64,000 nucleotides of DNA from Cytobacillus purgationiresistens (GTDB taxonomy: Bacteria > Bacillota > Bacilli > Bacillales > Cytobacillaceae): positions 124,001 through 188,000 of the forward strand of contig NZ_JAUSUB010000006.1 in the NCBI RefSeq assembly GCF_030813235.1. Direction: 5' to 3'. This document shows positions 52,017 through 60,928 of the stretch, piece by piece. The translations under genes were made by a program, and so were the position numbers. The notes beneath the pieces were generated by a model that was not told the DNA's origin, searched no databases, and worked only from the letters and a program-made list of their open reading frames with translations. How positions within the stretch are numbered: the stretch's first letter is position 1; every line of letters starts with the position of its first letter.

Positions 52017-52994
52017 TTATGCATTAACCAATAACTGCTTGAATTCAGCTGTAAGCATTGGTAAAACTTCAAACAAATCGCCAACAATTCCATAGTCAGC
52101 TACCTTAAAGATATTCGCTTCTGGATCTTTATTGATTGCAACAATTACTTTAGAGTTAGACATACCAGCTAAATGTTGAATCGCACCAGAGATACCACAA
52201 GCGATATATAAGTCAGGTGTTACAACCTTACCCGTTTGGCCAATTTGCAAGGAGTAATCGCAATAATCTGCATCACATGCTCCGCGGGATGCTCCAATAG
52301 CTCCGCCAAGAACATCCGACAATTCTTTTAACGGTTCAAATCCCTCTTCACTTTTCACGCCACGGCCACCTGCAACAATGACTTTTGCTTCAGATAAATC
52401 AACGCCTTCAGTTGCTTTGCGAACAACTTCTTTAATGATTTGGCGCAAGTCTTTAATATCTACTGATAAAGAGCTTACATCACCCGTTTTTGCTTCGTCC
52501 TTCTCCAAAGGAGCGATGTTGTTAGGGCGAATAGTCGCGAAGATTAAGCCATCAATTACGATCTTCTTTTCAAATGCTTTACCAGAGTAGATTGGGCGTG
52601 TAAATACTAAGTTTTCGCCTTCTTCTTCTAATCCTGTCACATCCGAAATAAGACCTGATTGCAGTTTTGCAGCGATTCTAGGCGCAAGGTCTTTTCCTAA
52701 TGCAGTGTGACCGAAAATAATTCCTTCTGGACTTTCTTGATCAATGACAGCTAATAAAGCTTGAGCATAGCCATCAGATGTATATTGTTTTAATTTTTCA
52801 TTTTCAACAGTTACAACTCGGTCAGCACCATACTGAACAAATTCAGCTCCTAAAGCGCTTACAGATTCTCCGAATAAAACTCCGACAACTTCTCCGCCAT
52901 TTGCTGCAGTTTTAGCTGCTGCTACTGCTTCAAAAGTTACATTACGTAGTGATCCTTCACGGACTTCACCTAATACTAATAGTTTTCTAGCCAT
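52017..52994 (-). CDS. etfA: electron transfer flavoprotein alpha subunit
   Basis: FAD-binding subunit that carries electrons from acyl-CoA dehydrogenases to the quinone pool. 325 residues; the C-terminal FAD site has VVAGGRGVKSEEGF (~207), GASRGACDADY (~234) and YIACGISGAIQHLAGM (~265-280). GGGGGTAG precedes the ATG; it follows etfB by 41 bp. Confidence 0.96.
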   Translation of the reverse strand: MARKLLVLGEVREGSLRNVTFEAVAAAKTAANGGEVVGVLFGESVSALGAEFVQYGADRVVTVENEKLKQYTSDGYAQALLAVIDQESPEGIIFGHTALGKDLAPRIAAKLQSGLISDVTGLEEEGENLVFTRPIYSGKAFEKKIVIDGLIFATIRPNNIAPLEKDEAKTGDVSSLSVDIKDLRQIIKEVVRKATEGVDLSEAKVIVAGGRGVKSEEGFEPLKELSDVLGGAIGASRGACDADYCDYSLQIGQTGKVVTPDLYIACGISGAIQHLAGMSNSKVIVAINKDPEANIFKVADYGIVGDLFEVLPMLTAEFKQLLVNA

Positions 52995-53035
52995 TATGTT
53001 CTACCCCCAGCGTATTTATTCTTAAAATTTCAAGA

Positions 53036-53809
53036 TCAGACTACTTTCGCTTCATTATGAAGAAGGCTAACAAGCTCTTTTACTTGATCTCCCAATTCTC
53101 CCTCAAGAACTTTTCCTGCTTCTTTTTTAGGTGGTAAGTAAATTTCGATTGTTTTTGTTTTTGCTTCTACATCATCTTCGTCTAAATCTAGATCATCTAA
53201 TTCTAATTCATCTAAAGGCTTTTTCTTCGCTTTCATGATTCCTGGTAAAGAAGGGTAACGAGGCTCATTTAAACCTTGTTGTGCAGTAACTAAAAGCGGA
53301 AGAGAAGCTTCGATTACTTCTGAATCCCCTTCAACATCACGCACAATTGTAGCATTCGTTCCATCGATATCAAGCTTTGTAATTGTAGTGATATAAGGAA
53401 TATCCAAAAGCTCAGCTACACGTGGAGCTACCTGACCAGAACCGCCATCGATCGCTACATTCCCTCCGATGATAAGATCCGCATCTTTATCCTTTAAGAA
53501 CTCTGCAAGAATTTTTGAAGTCGTAAATTGATCGCCATTTTCAACATCATCTTCTGTATTGATAAGGACTGCTTTATCAGCACCCATTGCAAGTGCAGTA
53601 CGAAGTTGCTTTTCTGACTCTTCAGTACCTACGGAAACAACTGTTACTTCGCCGCCATTAGCATCGCGAACCTGAATGGCTTCCTCAATCGCATATTCAT
53701 CATATGGGTTGATAATAAATTCAGCACCGTCTTCGTTGATTTTTCCGCCAGATATTGTGATTTTTTCCTCAGTATCAAATGTTCTTTTCATTAATACATA
53801 GATGTTCAT
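53036..53809 (-). CDS. etfB: electron transfer flavoprotein beta subunit
   Basis: AMP-binding partner of EtfA, 257 residues. The signature VAPRVAELLDIPYITTITKL (~120-140) and AMGADKAVLI are visible. The ATG at 53809 (MNIYVLMKRTFD) follows TAGGAGGG and is preferred to a start 13 codons earlier. 253 bp separate it from fadB; that gap contains no gene or clear promoter. Confidence 0.96.
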   Translation of the reverse strand: MNIYVLMKRTFDTEEKITISGGKINEDGAEFIINPYDEYAIEEAIQVRDANGGEVTVVSVGTEESEKQLRTALAMGADKAVLINTEDDVENGDQFTTSKILAEFLKDKDADLIIGGNVAIDGGSGQVAPRVAELLDIPYITTITKLDIDGTNATIVRDVEGDSEVIEASLPLLVTAQQGLNEPRYPSLPGIMKAKKKPLDELELDDLDLDEDDVEAKTKTIEIYLPPKKEAGKVLEGELGDQVKELVSLLHNEAKVV

Positions 53810-54062
53810 AAATTCCCTCCTAAGTATAAAAACATTTTTTAGCTTCAAAAAATTATGAAAATTAACTATAGACAGCTGCAGGTTCTGAGCGGTTGCTCAT
53901 ATACCCACATCGCCAATCCATCCGTATTCATAAAGGTGAAGCCGGATTCAAATCGCACACAAAAGTTAGAACAATTTGAATTTTTTTAATTTCATATTAA
54001 CTATTATAATAGATTGTAAGATTAAATGGTAATGAAAACATTTACTATCAATCAATTTACTA

Positions 54063-54836
54063 TTATTTACCCGTGAATACAGGTGATCTTTTTTCTATAA
54101 AAGCAGAAATCCCCTCTTTCGCATCATTCGATACAAAAACATCACCGAAAAGCTCAGCTTCTTTTTTTACACCTTCATAGTATTTCTCTGATTTGCTATA
54201 ATTCAACAATTCTATTGTTGCTTTAATAGAAACAGGGCTTTTCTTGGCAATTTTCTTTGCCATTACATACGCTGTATCCATTAATACTTCTTCAGGAAAT
54301 GCGTTGTTTGCCAGACCAAACTGAACAGCTTCAAGACCAGTGATTGGTTCACTTGTAAATAGCATTTCAGCTGCCTTCGCAGCCCCAACATACCTTGGTA
54401 ATCGCTGTGTTCCAGCAAATCCAGGAATGAGACCTAACTGAAGCTCCGGTAAACCAAGCTTTGCGTTTTCGGCAACAAGTCTAATGTGACAGCTCATAGC
54501 AAGCTCGAGCCCTCCGCCTAATGACGCCCCATGAATCGCTGCAATAATTGGCTTTGAGAAGGTTTCCATTCTCTCGAATAGGACTTGTCCATTCTCTGAT
54601 AGATTCGTAAATCCATCTCCTGATTCAATCGAAGTGAATTCTTTAATGTCTGCACCTGCTGAGAAGAAGCGACCTTCACCGTGGATGATCACGGCTCGTA
54701 CTTGATCATCACCTTCTATTTCATCCAGTACGATGCCCAGTTCTTTGATTAGACCCGAAGACAGCGCATTCGCTGGCGGGCGGCTGATAGAAATCGTTGC
54801 TACATAATCTGCAGAGGAAAATTTTAAATATTCCAT
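54063..54836 (-). CDS. fadB: enoyl-CoA hydratase
   Basis: Crotonase-fold enzyme of beta-oxidation, 257 residues. The oxyanion-hole segments are RFFSAGADIKEF (~60) and HGASLGGGLELAMSCHIR (~98). The ATG at 54836 has AAGGAGG; the longer frame reaches into fadR. Gene order fadR-fadB-etfB-etfA is that of B. subtilis. Confidence 0.94.
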   Translation of the reverse strand: MEYLKFSSADYVATISISRPPANALSSGLIKELGIVLDEIEGDDQVRAVIIHGEGRFFSAGADIKEFTSIESGDGFTNLSENGQVLFERMETFSKPIIAAIHGASLGGGLELAMSCHIRLVAENAKLGLPELQLGLIPGFAGTQRLPRYVGAAKAAEMLFTSEPITGLEAVQFGLANNAFPEEVLMDTAYVMAKKIAKKSPVSIKATIELLNYSKSEKYYEGVKKEAELFGDVFVSNDAKEGISAFIEKRSPVFTGK

Positions 54837-54876
54837 TGACCAAACCTCCTTATTAAAATCAAACCAATCTGAAGAA

Positions 54877-55461
54877 TTAATTGCTTTTACACCCATTGAT
54901 CAACAACTGATGAACGGTTCCTGCTAATGCAGGCAAGTCATATTTCTGATCATTCATGACCCAGGTAGTTGCCGTTTCATCCATTGTGCCAAAAATCATT
55001 TGCCTAGCCATTCTGACATCTAAGCTGCTGGAGAATTCTCCGCTCTTCTTACCGTCTATCAGAATTTTATCGACAAGTCCTAAATACCCTTTTAAAATGG
55101 TATTGATTTTATGGCGCAGCTCCTTATTGGACTGCCGCAATTCCAACTGTGTTACGATCGCAAGATGCTCATCATCAGAAAGAATCCTAAAATGTGTTTC
55201 GACCATCATTAATAATTTCTCTGCAGCATTTTCTTTTCCTGCTATTTTTCCTTCAATTATTTCAACAAAATGTCCCATTTTATCTTGAAAGAGAGAGATT
55301 AAGATGTCTTCTTTGTTTTTAAAATACAAATAAATGGTGCCGTCAGCTACACCGGCCTGCTTTGCAATTTTTGATACTTGAGCTTGGTGATAGCCGTTCT
55401 CGGCAATGACTATTACTGCAGCATCAATGATTTGCCTATACTTTGGTTTGTTCTTTTTCAA
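54877..55461 (-). CDS. fadR: FadR (YsiA) TetR-family fatty-acid degradation repressor
   Basis: Represses beta-oxidation genes until long-chain acyl-CoA binds. The 194 residues begin with a TetR helix-turn-helix (IDAAVIVIAENGYHQAQVSK, then AGVADGTIYLYFKNKEDIL, ~12-54). A consensus FadR operator lies upstream of its own gene, so it is probably autoregulated. Confidence 0.92.
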   Translation of the reverse strand: MKKNKPKYRQIIDAAVIVIAENGYHQAQVSKIAKQAGVADGTIYLYFKNKEDILISLFQDKMGHFVEIIEGKIAGKENAAEKLLMMVETHFRILSDDEHLAIVTQLELRQSNKELRHKINTILKGYLGLVDKILIDGKKSGEFSSSLDVRMARQMIFGTMDETATTWVMNDQKYDLPALAGTVHQLLINGCKSN

Positions 55462-55574
55462 TCTTTCTTCTCCCCCTCAAGCGCCTTTCCACAATGCAAA
55501 AATAATATAACGGAATGGAGCAAGCTTGAAGTACTTCAAGCTTCTCCATTCCAGATTCAATTGTTTCCATAAAA

Positions 55575-55592
55575 TGAATGAATCATCATTCA
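55575..55592. promoter_or_regulatory. FadR operator
   Basis: TGAATGAATCATCATTCA, an almost exact copy of the B. subtilis FadR box TGAATGAMTANTCATTCA, placed at about +1 to +18 of the fadR promoter. Confidence 0.9.
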
Positions 55593-55599
55593 TAAATTT

Positions 55600-55628
55600 A
55601 TAATATTATTATATTGATATTCTGTCAA
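55600..55628 (-). promoter_or_regulatory. sigma-A promoter of fadR-fadB-etfB-etfA
   Basis: TTGACA, 17 bp, TATTAT on the minus strand, immediately upstream of the FadR box. Confidence 0.8.
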
Positions 55629-55709
55629 GATTTTAAATTCGATTATTTTTCTATTTTCAGTTTATTTATATTATCTCTCGATTTATAGGATAAGACAAGC
55701 TTAATCTTT

Positions 55710-55739
55710 CAAAAATAAAGAGCCGACTGCATCGGACTC
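55710..55739 (-). terminator. terminator after lcfA
   Basis: GAGTCCGA/TCGGCTC stem with one bulged base, then TTTATTTTT, adjoining the lcfA stop. Confidence 0.7.
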
Positions 55740-55742
55740 AAG

Positions 55743-57449
55743 TTATTTAACTGCTTCCGTTGACTCCTCTTCAAGCTTTTTCATGTCTTCTTCGACTAGC
55801 TTTCTGCGTAATATTTTCCCGACTGCTGTTTTTGGCAGTTCCGCCCGGAATTCATAAATTCTCGGCACTTTATACGCAGCGAGGTGCTTTCTAGTATATT
55901 TATTTAATTCTTCCTCAGTGACCTTGGCACCATCTTTGAGAACGACATATGCCTTTACTGTTTCTCCTCTATAAGGGTCTGGAATTCCAGCAGCCACCAC
56001 TTCCTGCACTGCTTCGTGTTCATATAATACTTCTTCTATCTCTCTAGGATAAATGTTAAAACCACCAGCAATAATCATGTCCTTTTTCCTATCAACTACG
56101 TAAAAATAGCCTTTCTCATCCATATGACCAAGATCACCAGTTAATAGCCAGCCATCCTTTAAAGTTTGTGCCGTATCCTCTGGACGATTCCAATAACCCT
56201 TCATTACCTGAGGACCTTTCACACAAATTTCACCGACCTCACCTGGCGGCAGAAACTCTCCTGTTTCAGTGGACATAATCGCTGCATCCGTATTAGGCCA
56301 AGGCAGCCCGATGCTTCCTTTTATCCTCGGTTCATCCCATAAAAAGTTAGCATGTGTAACAGGAGATGTCTCTGTTAATCCATACCCTTCAACTAATTTG
56401 CCCCCGGTTACTTCTTCAAACTTTTGCTGAACTTCAACCGGAAGTGCTGATGATCCGCTGATACATGAGTCAATTGAGGATAGATCATAATCGTTAATTT
56501 TTGGATGATTTAAAAGCCCAATATAAATGGTTGGTGCGCCTGGAAACAGGGTTGGACGCTGCTTTTGAATCGTTTTTAACGTGGTTTCTGCATCGAATTT
56601 AGGCAGCAGAACCATTTTGTTAGCCTCCATTACGGTTAATATGATTACAGTCGTCATTCCATACACATGGAAAAATGGTAAAACACCTAGAATGACTTCC
56701 TCACCGCGCTTCGTCTTGTAAAGCCATGCATTGCACATTGCGGCGTTGGAAACGAGGTTACGGTGTGTTAGCATTACTCCTTTTGGAAAGCCTGTTGTTC
56801 CTCCTGTATATTGAAGCAGAGCTAAGTCTTCATCAAAGTTAAATTCATACTCTTTTATCTCCCCAGTTGGACGTTTCAATATTTCCGTTAATAAATGATG
56901 ATGACCTTCATGCTTCACATTCACAGTGATGCCATATTGTTTCTTTTGGATGAATGGATAAATCAGATTCTTAGGGAATGGAAGAAAATCCTTGATAGCG
57001 GTTACAATTATATGCTGTAAATCTGTCTGAGGCATGATTTTACTCACTCTTGGAAATAGAATATCCATTGCAATAATAGCTTTCGCTCCAGAATCCTTCA
57101 TCTGATATTCCAATTCTCTTTCCATGTAAAGCGGATTAGTTTGAACAACTACTCCTCCTGCAAATAAAATACCATAGTAGCTGATGACTGACTGAGGGGT
57201 ATTCGGCAGCATAATAGCTACGCGATCGCCTTTCCCAATACCTATACCCTGTAAATACGAAGCCACCTTAAGCGCGGAATCATAAACAAACCGATACGTA
57301 AATTCCTTCCCCATAAAATGGATCGCTTTTTTTTCAGGAAATTCAGTAGCTGCTTTTACTAAATATTCCTGTACTGTTTGCTCCGGATAGGATAATTCAG
57401 AGGGGATTTCTTTCGGGTAGAGCTTGAGCCATGGTTTTTCTTCGGACAT
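55743..57449 (-). CDS. lcfA: long-chain fatty-acid-CoA ligase
   Basis: Activates fatty acids for beta-oxidation; ANL superfamily, 568 residues. The AMP-binding P-loop is YTGGTTGFPKGVMLTHRNL (~213), with GYGLTETSP and GWLLTGDLGHMDEKGYF later and the C-terminal lysine region TAVGKILRRKL. The ATG at 57449 (MSEEKPWLKLYP) follows GGGAGGA; the longest frame runs 46 codons further into the promoter and is rejected. Confidence 0.95.
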   Translation of the reverse strand: MSEEKPWLKLYPKEIPSELSYPEQTVQEYLVKAATEFPEKKAIHFMGKEFTYRFVYDSALKVASYLQGIGIGKGDRVAIMLPNTPQSVISYYGILFAGGVVVQTNPLYMERELEYQMKDSGAKAIIAMDILFPRVSKIMPQTDLQHIIVTAIKDFLPFPKNLIYPFIQKKQYGITVNVKHEGHHHLLTEILKRPTGEIKEYEFNFDEDLALLQYTGGTTGFPKGVMLTHRNLVSNAAMCNAWLYKTKRGEEVILGVLPFFHVYGMTTVIILTVMEANKMVLLPKFDAETTLKTIQKQRPTLFPGAPTIYIGLLNHPKINDYDLSSIDSCISGSSALPVEVQQKFEEVTGGKLVEGYGLTETSPVTHANFLWDEPRIKGSIGLPWPNTDAAIMSTETGEFLPPGEVGEICVKGPQVMKGYWNRPEDTAQTLKDGWLLTGDLGHMDEKGYFYVVDRKKDMIIAGGFNIYPREIEEVLYEHEAVQEVVAAGIPDPYRGETVKAYVVLKDGAKVTEEELNKYTRKHLAAYKVPRIYEFRAELPKTAVGKILRRKLVEEDMKKLEEESTEAVK

Positions 57450-57477
57450 ATGAGATCCTCCCACGCAATTATTTTTA

Positions 57478-57495
57478 GAACATTTTAAATTGTTC
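57478..57495. promoter_or_regulatory. 18-bp palindrome at the lcfA transcription start
   Basis: GAACATTTTAAATTGTTC, symmetric at 16 of 18 positions, begins six bases downstream of the -10. It has the position of an operator but does not fit the FadR box spacing. The cognate regulator is unknown. Confidence 0.5.
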
Positions 57496-57501
57496 ATTTT
57501 C

Positions 57502-57530
57502 ATTATAATATACACTTGTAAGCATGACAA
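57502..57530 (-). promoter_or_regulatory. sigma-A promoter of lcfA
   Basis: TTGTCA, 17 bp, TATAAT on the minus strand, 53 bp before the lcfA start. Confidence 0.8.
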
Positions 57531-57544
57531 ACGAAATAATTCAA

Positions 57545-57690
57545 AAGACGGAGGGCATCGCTCAGCCCCGACAAGCTTAAGACGCATATGAAGTTGGTGA
57601 AGAGAAAGTCGAACTTTACCTTCAATTCATGTATGGCTTTAGACAACGAGGCTTGACACTGCAGCCGAACACGCTGAAAGGCGGGGAGTG
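57545..57690. repeat. diverged copy of the dispersed intergenic repeat
   Basis: Contains CATCGCTCAGCCCCGACAAG followed by CTTAAGACGCAT, and further on CTTTACCTTCAAT, in the order of the reverse complement of the 125-bp units at 9731. The second half is eroded. The following 57691-57976 shows no gene. Confidence 0.65.
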
Positions 57691-57976
57691 AAACGCTGGT
57701 GTGACAAGCATAAATCACATATGGAGTTTGTGCTTCCATTCGCATGCAGGGCCAGGAACTTGACCGTCAAATGACTTCTTAATATATTGGCATGCTGAAG
57801 CAGCAGCTAACTTTATCCCCGTAGGATAAGGATCAAAAATGGGAATGGATTGGTCAAAGGGAGCAGGTTATAAGTACCTGGAAGCTTAACTCAATTTAGT
57901 GAAGAACAGCAAAATGTTAGACAGTACCGATTGTCTATCCGAATCAATTAAAGGTTATAAATTTCCCGTGAAAATA

Positions 57977-58008
57977 AAAACAATCGTCAGTTACCTGACG
58001 ATTGTTTT
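57977..58008 (-). terminator. terminator after yshE and the 27-residue peptide gene
   Basis: AAAACAATCGTCAG/CTGACGATTGTTTT stem followed by TATTTTC on the minus strand. Confidence 0.85.
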
Positions 58009-58015
58009 AAAAAGC

Positions 58016-58099
58016 TTATGCAATAAAAAATAAATAAACCATGCCACATAAGACGAATAGGCCGCATAGGGCAATTAAAATCTTCGCTAACTTCTCCAT
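58016..58099 (-). CDS. 27-residue single-helix membrane peptide
   Basis: Short frame MEKLAKILIALCGLFVLCGM ending YLFFIA, almost all one hydrophobic helix with two cysteines and a basic N-terminus. AAGGGGAGAC precedes the ATG. It sits 15 bp after yshE and directly before a strong terminator, so it is likely to be co-transcribed. Function unknown. Confidence 0.5.
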   Translation of the reverse strand: MEKLAKILIALCGLFVLCGMVYLFFIA

Positions 58100-58114
58100 A
58101 TTTCCAGTCTCCCC

Positions 58115-58522
58115 TTATGAAATGCTCGCGCCGATGATATATGAAAGTCCAATGGAAAGAATCATTGATATGAGTCCAACCGCCATATTATTGTTTTGAA
58201 GTTCATCATCCACTTTAAATTTAGGAGTCATGAATTCAAAAACGAAATAGGCTATGAGCAAGAGGAAAAAACCAAAAACCCCCCAAGAAATCATGACAAA
58301 TAAATTATCATTATGCATAATGGAGTGTCGGAAAACATTGGCAATACCAAAAATTTTACCTCCTGTTGCCATAGCAACAGCTACATTTCTCTTTTTTATT
58401 TCTTCCCAGTTATTATACTTTGTCACGAGCTCAAAAATAGCTAAAAATACAATGATACAGAGGATAACAACACTATAATAAGCAGCTGTTTGTATAAATT
58501 CATTTTCCCAAAATTGTTCCAT
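58115..58522 (-). CDS. yshE: DUF350 membrane protein YshE
   Basis: A 135-residue protein with four hydrophobic helices in the DUF350 arrangement (KKRNVAVAMATGGKIFGIANVF between helices 1 and 2, NNNMAVGLISMILSIGLSYI at the end). Function unknown. It follows mutS2 by 18 bp, as in B. subtilis. Confidence 0.88.
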   Translation of the reverse strand: MEQFWENEFIQTAAYYSVVILCIIVFLAIFELVTKYNNWEEIKKRNVAVAMATGGKIFGIANVFRHSIMHNDNLFVMISWGVFGFFLLLIAYFVFEFMTPKFKVDDELQNNNMAVGLISMILSIGLSYIIGASIS

Positions 58523-58540
58523 CGGATTATCTCCCCATCA

Positions 58541-60898
58541 TTATTTAAACTCGACTACCGTTACCCCGGTGCCGCCTTCTCCAGCTTCACCGAAACGGAT
58601 CTTTTTCACTGCACGGTGGTTGCGTAAATATTCCTGGACTCCTTGTCTCAGTGCTCCCGTCCCTTTGCCGTGGATGATGGATACCCGCGGATAAGCAGCT
58701 AAGAGTGCATCATCGAGATATTTCTCCACACGCATCAAGGCATTTTCGTACCTTTCACCACGCAAGTCCAACTCGAGTCCAACATGATAATCTCTGCCCT
58801 TTACTGTTGCCATTGGCCTTGTCTCTACCTGTTTCGGTGTCTTGATAAACTCCAGATCTTTTACATTTACTTTCATTTTCAGTATGCCAATTTGAACCTG
58901 CCACTCTTTATTAGAAACTTTCTCAAGGAGCTGGCCTTTTTGCCCGAAGGTTAGTACTTTCACTTCATCGCCAGGCTGGAAGGTTTGTTGTCCATCTTGC
59001 TTCTTCGCCTTTTTTGTAGAGCGATTCGTTTCTGGGACAGCATCGGACAATCTTTTCTTCGCTTCTATCAGTTCATGCTCTTTCACTTCTGCATGTTTTT
59101 CGATGCGCATTTTTCTCAGATCACGGATGATTTCCTCCGCTTCAGCTTGAGCTTTTTCAATGATTGCTCCCGCTTCAACTGCTGCCTTGTCACGAAGTGC
59201 GTCTTTTTCTTCATTAAACTCCGTTACCTGCTTTTGCATATCTTGATGAAGAGTTTCTGCATTTTTTAATAAATCCCTTGCTTCATCACGCTCAGCCTCT
59301 GCCTGCTTCTTGCTGTCTTCCAAGGAAGCGATCATATTCTCAACTTGATTGCTGTCCGCACTAATATATGACCTTGCTGTTTGGATGACATTATCGCCTA
59401 AACCAAGACGTTTAGAAATCTCAAACGCGTTACTTCTGCCAGGTACGCCTATCAAAAGTTTATAAGTTGGGCTTAGGGTTTCAATATCAAACTCTACGCT
59501 TGCATTAACAACGCCTTCTCTATTATAACCATATGCTTTCAATTCAGGGTAATGGGTTGTAGCTATTACTCTCGCGCCTCTCTTATACACTTCATCGAGA
59601 ATTGATATCGCAAGCGCTGCACCCTCCTGCGGGTCTGTCCCTGCTCCAAGCTCATCGAAAAGAACGAGGCTGTTAAAGTCCACATGATTTAAAATATCTA
59701 CAATGTTAACCATGTGAGAAGAGAAGGTACTTAAAGATTGTTCAATTGACTGTTCGTCACCTATATCTGCATAAACCGCATCAAAAACAGCTATTTCCGA
59801 GCCGTCCAATGCAGGTATTTGCAAGCCTGCTTGTGCCATCAAAGTAGAAAGGCCCAACGTTTTTAGCGTGACGGTCTTACCGCCTGTATTCGGACCCGTA
59901 ATAACAATTGTTGAATAATCTTTTCCCAATGCAATATCATTGGCAACAACCTCATCTGCTGAAATGAGCGGATGCCGCGCTTTAAATAATGTTACTCTGC
60001 CTTCATTATTCACATTAGGCTTAGAACCTTTTATTCTTCGGCTATATCGGGCTTTAGCAAACATAAAGTCTATTTCTGTTAATATAGCGACAATTATTTG
60101 CAATTCCTCTTTATAATCGCCCGTCTGCAATGAAAGGTCAATCAGGATTTTTTCAATTTCCTGCTGTTCCTTCACCCGTATCCCCTGCAATTCATTATTT
60201 AGCTGAACAATTGATTGAGGTTCAATGAATAAGGTCTGTCCTGATGAGCTTTGATCATGAATAATCCCGCCATAATGTCCTCTGTACTCCTGTTTCACAG
60301 GAAGAACAAAGCGGTCATTACGGATCGTGATAATCGCATCGGAAAGCATCTTTTGTGCATTGGAAGAACGGATCATACTCTCTAGGCGCTCTCTTATGCG
60401 TCCTTCCCTTGTACGTAGCTGGGTTCTAAGTGATCTTAAAGCATCACTGGCACTATCAAGAACTTCTCCATTCTCATCAATTGCATTGCGAATAGATGTT
60501 TCGAGGTCTGCCAACACGGTAATATCCTCAGCATAACCAGTTAGAATGGGTAATTCATTTTCTTCATCGGTGTAATCCTCAATAAAACGCTTGATTTGCC
60601 TGCTGGCATGGACTGTACTGGCTACTTGCATGAGCTCTAAAGGGCTCAGCACGCCTCCAATTACTGCTCTTTTTACATGAGGAACGATATCGAATATGCC
60701 GCCAAGAGGAACATTTCCTTTTATTCGCAAAACCTGCACCGCTTCATCTGTCTCTTCCTGAAGCTTTGTCACTTCAGCAAAATCTGTTGAAGGATACAAG
60801 TTTTCGGCTTTCTTTTTTCCTAAAACGGATGAAACATGTTCGAGCATTTGTTCCTTCACTTTATTAAATTCTAATACCCTTAAAACTCGTTCTTGCAT
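58541..60898 (-). CDS. mutS2: endonuclease MutS2
   Basis: MutS paralogue of 785 residues implicated in recombination control and rescue of stalled ribosomes. It has a MutS core/lever region, Walker [13 protein letters not shown] (~335), Walker [14 protein letters not shown] (~410), a long coiled coil (~515-640) and a C-terminal Smr nuclease domain ([13 protein letters not shown] and [14 protein letters not shown], ~708-755). Confidence 0.96.
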   Translation of the reverse strand: MQERVLRVLEFNKVKEQMLEHVSSVLGKKKAENLYPSTDFAEVTKLQEETDEAVQVLRIKGNVPLGGIFDIVPHVKRAVIGGVLSPLELMQVASTVHASRQIKRFIEDYTDEENELPILTGYAEDITVLADLETSIRNAIDENGEVLDSASDALRSLRTQLRTREGRIRERLESMIRSSNAQKMLSDAIITIRNDRFVLPVKQEYRGHYGGIIHDQSSSGQTLFIEPQSIVQLNNELQGIRVKEQQEIEKILIDLSLQTGDYKEELQIIVAILTEIDFMFAKARYSRRIKGSKPNVNNEGRVTLFKARHPLISADEVVANDIALGKDYSTIVITGPNTGGKTVTLKTLGLSTLMAQAGLQIPALDGSEIAVFDAVYADIGDEQSIEQSLSTFSSHMVNIVDILNHVDFNSLVLFDELGAGTDPQEGAALAISILDEVYKRGARVIATTHYPELKAYGYNREGVVNASVEFDIETLSPTYKLLIGVPGRSNAFEISKRLGLGDNVIQTARSYISADSNQVENMIASLEDSKKQAEAERDEARDLLKNAETLHQDMQKQVTEFNEEKDALRDKAAVEAGAIIEKAQAEAEEIIRDLRKMRIEKHAEVKEHELIEAKKRLSDAVPETNRSTKKAKKQDGQQTFQPGDEVKVLTFGQKGQLLEKVSNKEWQVQIGILKMKVNVKDLEFIKTPKQVETRPMATVKGRDYHVGLELDLRGERYENALMRVEKYLDDALLAAYPRVSIIHGKGTGALRQGVQEYLRNHRAVKKIRFGEAGEGGTGVTVVEFK

Positions 60899-60928
60899 GA
60901 GGAAGCCCCCTTTTTTCAGCTAAAACAG

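Noticed and set aside
54956..55288. 110-residue plus-strand frame
   Set aside because: Antisense to fadR, which has clear TetR motifs and an operator.
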